Shown: piece by piece, positions 62,014-64,000 of the stretch
Layout: each line of letters begins with the position of its first letter
How positions within the stretch are numbered: the first letter of the stretch is position 1
From: Rhizobacter sp. Root404
Lineage (GTDB): Bacteria; Pseudomonadota; Gammaproteobacteria; Burkholderiales; Burkholderiaceae_C
NCBI RefSeq assembly: GCF_001425865.1
Contig: NZ_LMDS01000004.1
Coordinates: forward strand, 993,586-1,057,585
Length of the DNA: 64,000 nt
Direction of reading: 5' to 3'
Program-made: the position numbers and the translations under genes
Notes under the pieces: model-generated
Told to the model about the DNA's origin: nothing
What the model saw: the letters and a program-made list of their open reading frames with translations, nothing else
The model's database searches: none

Positions 62014-63239
62014 GCGCGCCTCGTCCCGGCGCCGGGCATCAGCCGAACCAGCCAGAGCAGCGAAGCCACCTCCGTGACCACCAGCGCGAGCGGCACCGCC
62101 ACCCGGGCCGGCTCGATCCGCAGCAGCGCCGCCGTCAGCCCGACGGCCAGCAGCAGCCGGCCGAGGGCGTTCAGCGTCAACACCCGGAACGCGCCGCGCG
62201 CCTGCAACAACGTGATCAGCAGCCGCCCGGCCATCGACACCGCGCCCGCCACCGCCATCGCCAGCACCAGCAGCGGTGTCGCGGCGCCGGCGGGCCACAG
62301 CCACGGCAAGGCGCCGACCGCCAGCAGGGCCAGCGCGCCGAATGCGAGCAGCGTGCGCGGCGTCGCGTTCGCGCGCAGCAGCGCCAGCAGTTCGCGCCCC
62401 TGCATCGGCGGCTCGGCGCGCGCGGCGCGGTCGTACACCATCGGTGCGACGTAGGCCGCCGCGACGCCGAACAGCTGGTAGACCTGCAGCCCGAGCGCCA
62501 CCACGCCGATCTCCGCCAGGCTGCTGCCCAGCGCACCGGCCGTGCTCAGCACGAGCGCCGGCGTCAGTGCGGCCAGCACGTTCTGCCCGCCGGTCTCGGT
62601 GCCGATGGCCCACAGCGTGCGGCGCGACCACGGCACGCCGCTGTCGGCACGATCCGGCGGCAACCGGCGCAGCGCGCGCCGCACCAGCGCCCACGACAGG
62701 ATCGCCGACGACGCGGCAGCCACCAGCAGCACCCACGCCAGCCCGGCGCGCCACCCCGCGAAGACCACCGGCAGCAGCGCGACCAGCATCAACATCGCCG
62801 GTGCGACGGTCAGCCACGCGTAGCGCACGACGCCGAGCTCGCGCAACGCGAGTGCGCGCCACAGCAGGTGGCCGGCCGCGAACGGCACGGCGGCCGCAGC
62901 GACCAGGACCGGCGTGCGCCACACCGCTCGGCCCTCGGGCGGCCAGACGAACCAGGCCGCCAGCCCGGCCACCGCGACGACCGCGACCCACGCGCCGGCA
63001 TAGCGTGCGACCCACGGACGCAGCGCGGCCACCGGCACCTCCAGCCGGTATTGCAGATGCAGCAGGGCTTGAGGCAGTCCCAGCACGACCAGCGTCAAGG
63101 CCGCGTCGCTCCAGCTGCGCAGCAAGCCGAACTCGCCCTGCGCCGCCAACCCGAGGCCTCGCGCGACGAGCAGCGCGGCCGCGACGGTCGCCGCCGAACC
63201 GGCCGCCTGGATCGCGATCGATTGCAGCGCGAGCCTCAT
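62010..63239 (-). CDS. Wzx-type oligosaccharide flippase
   Basis: 409 residues, strongly hydrophobic, with about 11-12 membrane helices in the MATE/MOP arrangement. The N-terminal AGSAATVAAALLVARGLGLAAQGEFGLLRSW and QYRLE- and QVYQLFGVAAAYVAPMVYDRAAR-type segments fit polysaccharide transporters of this superfamily. It would flip undecaprenyl-linked repeat units to the periplasm for the reverse-strand module. It is slightly shorter than usual Wzx (about 420-480), and family assignment rests on topology and context. Confidence 0.8.
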   Translation of the reverse strand: MRLALQSIAIQAAGSAATVAAALLVARGLGLAAQGEFGLLRSWSDAALTLVVLGLPQALLHLQYRLEVPVAALRPWVARYAGAWVAVVAVAGLAAWFVWPPEGRAVWRTPVLVAAAAVPFAAGHLLWRALALRELGVVRYAWLTVAPAMLMLVALLPVVFAGWRAGLAWVLLVAAASSAILSWALVRRALRRLPPDRADSGVPWSRRTLWAIGTETGGQNVLAALTPALVLSTAGALGSSLAEIGVVALGLQVYQLFGVAAAYVAPMVYDRAARAEPPMQGRELLALLRANATPRTLLAFGALALLAVGALPWLWPAGAATPLLVLAMAVAGAVSMAGRLLITLLQARGAFRVLTLNALGRLLLAVGLTAALLRIEPARVAVPLALVVTEVASLLWLVRLMPGAGTRRA

Positions 63240-63255
63240 CGCCGCCGGCCACGCG

Positions 63256-64000
63256 TCAACGCGGCGATCGCAGCGCCGCGACGACGCGGTCCTGTTGCGC
63301 GTGCGTCAGGTCGGCGCTCATCGGCAGGCTCATCACGCGCGCCGCGGCGGCAATGCTGCGTGGCAGGTCGTCCACCAACGCGTAGCGGGAATACGCCGCC
63401 TGGTGATGCACCGGCTTCGGGTAGTGCACCGCAGTCGGAATGCCCTGCGCCTTCAACGCCGCCTGCACCGCGGCGCGGTCGCTGCCCGCTTTCAGGAACA
63501 CGGTGTACTGCGCCCAGACGCAGTCGCGGTCCGCGCGCACCGCGAGCAGACCGACGCCGGGCACGTCCGACAGCAGCGCGCGGTAGCGCTCGCCGAGCGC
63601 GAGCCGCTGCGCGATCTCCCACTCGAAGCGCTCCAGCTTGGCCAGCACGACCGCGCACTGCAGCGTGTCCATGCGCCCGCCCACGCCCACGCGGGTGTGG
63701 GTGTAGCGCGCGCTCTGCCCATGCACGCGGATCTCGCGCGCCGCCTGCGCGAGCGCATCGTCGTCCGTGAACAGCGCGCCGCCGTCGCCATAGCAGCCGA
63801 GCGGCTTGCTCGGGAAGAAGCTGGTGCAGCCGACCGTGCTCAGGTGGCAGCTCTTGCGGCCGCGGTAGGTGGCGCCGAAGCTCTGCGCCGCGTCTTCGAT
63901 GACCGCGAGGCCGTGGCGGGCGGCGATCGCGTTGATCGCGTCCATGTCTGCGCACTGGCCGTACAGGCTGACCGGCATGATGGCGCGGGTGCGTGGCGTG
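63256..64000 (-). CDS. WbpE-like sugar aminotransferase, 5' end outside window
   Basis: The C-terminal 248 residues of a DegT-family aminotransferase; the frame runs off the window edge at 64000. IMPVSLYGQCADMDAINAIAARHG, IEDAAQSFGATYRGRKSCHL and TSFFPSKPLGCYGDGGALFTDDD, the latter with the PLP lysine, match the WbpE/WlbC group that aminates UDP-3-keto-GlcNAcA at C3. That would point to a 2,3-diamino uronic acid in the glycan, needing WbpB/WbpA/WbpD-type partners outside the window. The stop lies 16 bp before the flippase start. Confidence 0.88.
   Translation of the reverse strand, partial: TPRTRAIMPVSLYGQCADMDAINAIAARHGLAVIEDAAQSFGATYRGRKSCHLSTVGCTSFFPSKPLGCYGDGGALFTDDDALAQAAREIRVHGQSARYTHTRVGVGGRMDTLQCAVVLAKLERFEWEIAQRLALGERYRALLSDVPGVGLLAVRADRDCVWAQYTVFLKAGSDRAAVQAALKAQGIPTAVHYPKPVHHQAAYSRYALVDDLPRSIAAAARVMSLPMSADLTHAQQDRVVAALRSPR

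Overview
This window reads as a chromosomal segment of a high-GC betaproteobacterium, most likely Burkholderiales (Rubrivivax/Leptothrix/Methylibium-like). That placement rests on gene order (rpoE-mucA-mucB-mucD next to lepA-lepB-rnc-era-recO-pdxJ-acpS-nagZ, plus a plsX-fabH-fabD-fabG-acpP-fabF block) and on protein character, not on a database search. No tRNA, rRNA, transposase, integrase or CRISPR array was seen.

Region 1 (1-24.6 kb) is conserved housekeeping DNA. It opens with the 3' part of rne (+), which ends in a clear intrinsic terminator. A long minus-strand array follows. In transcription order it runs yceD-rpmF-plsX-fabH-fabD-fabG-acpP-fabF (ribosomal protein L32, phospholipid and fatty acid synthesis), a small membrane protein, rpoE-rseA-rseB-degP (envelope stress sigma factor, its regulators and a periplasmic protease), lepA-lepB-DUF4845-rnc-era-recO-pdxJ-acpS-nagZ. 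The largest non-coding gap (10.29-10.82 kb) holds a candidate small RNA with its own promoter-like sequence and terminator, and a perfect DnaA-box 9-mer inside an inverted repeat. maf and an RsmI-like methylase face forward; the DEAD-box helicase gene rhlE closes the region on the minus strand.

Region 2 (24.7-53.7 kb, all +) is a surface-glycan locus. It starts with rfbC, a Wzz-like co-polymerase and a small MarR-type regulator with a near-perfect operator-like palindrome just upstream. Next come nucleotide-sugar genes: fcl and gmd (GDP-L-fucose) and ugd (UDP-glucuronate). A complete pseudaminic acid pathway follows (pseB, C, F, G, H, I). Set inside and after it are unusual decoration genes: a WbqC-family protein, a methyltransferase, a metallo-beta-lactamase-fold protein resembling the catalytic part of CMP-Neu5Ac hydroxylase but without a Rieske domain, an FkbM methyltransferase, a KpsC/KpsS-like putative glycosyltransferase, a PhyH-type dioxygenase and a left-handed beta-helix acyltransferase with an extra C-terminal domain. 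An ABC exporter, five glycosyltransferases, a sugar epimerase, an aminotransferase, an EpsG-like polymerase and a WecA/MraY-family initiating transferase complete it. Many adjacent genes overlap by 1-4 bases, so translation is probably coupled. Base composition is visibly lower in GC around 33-41 kb.

Region 3 (53.76-64 kb, all -) converges on region 2 with only 15 bp between stop codons. It is a second glycan module: a WbpM/PglF-type 4,6-dehydratase, a PglC/WcaJ-type initiating sugar transferase, an aminotransferase, three methyltransferases, two GT4 glycosyltransferases, a Wzx-like flippase and the end of a WbpE-like aminotransferase that runs off the window. Two initiating enzymes and two flippase candidates suggest two separate glycan assembly lines side by side, for example an O-antigen or capsule and a second polysaccharide or protein glycan. 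The pseudaminic acid module with its Rieske-less hydroxylase homologue is the part most likely to hold undescribed chemistry.
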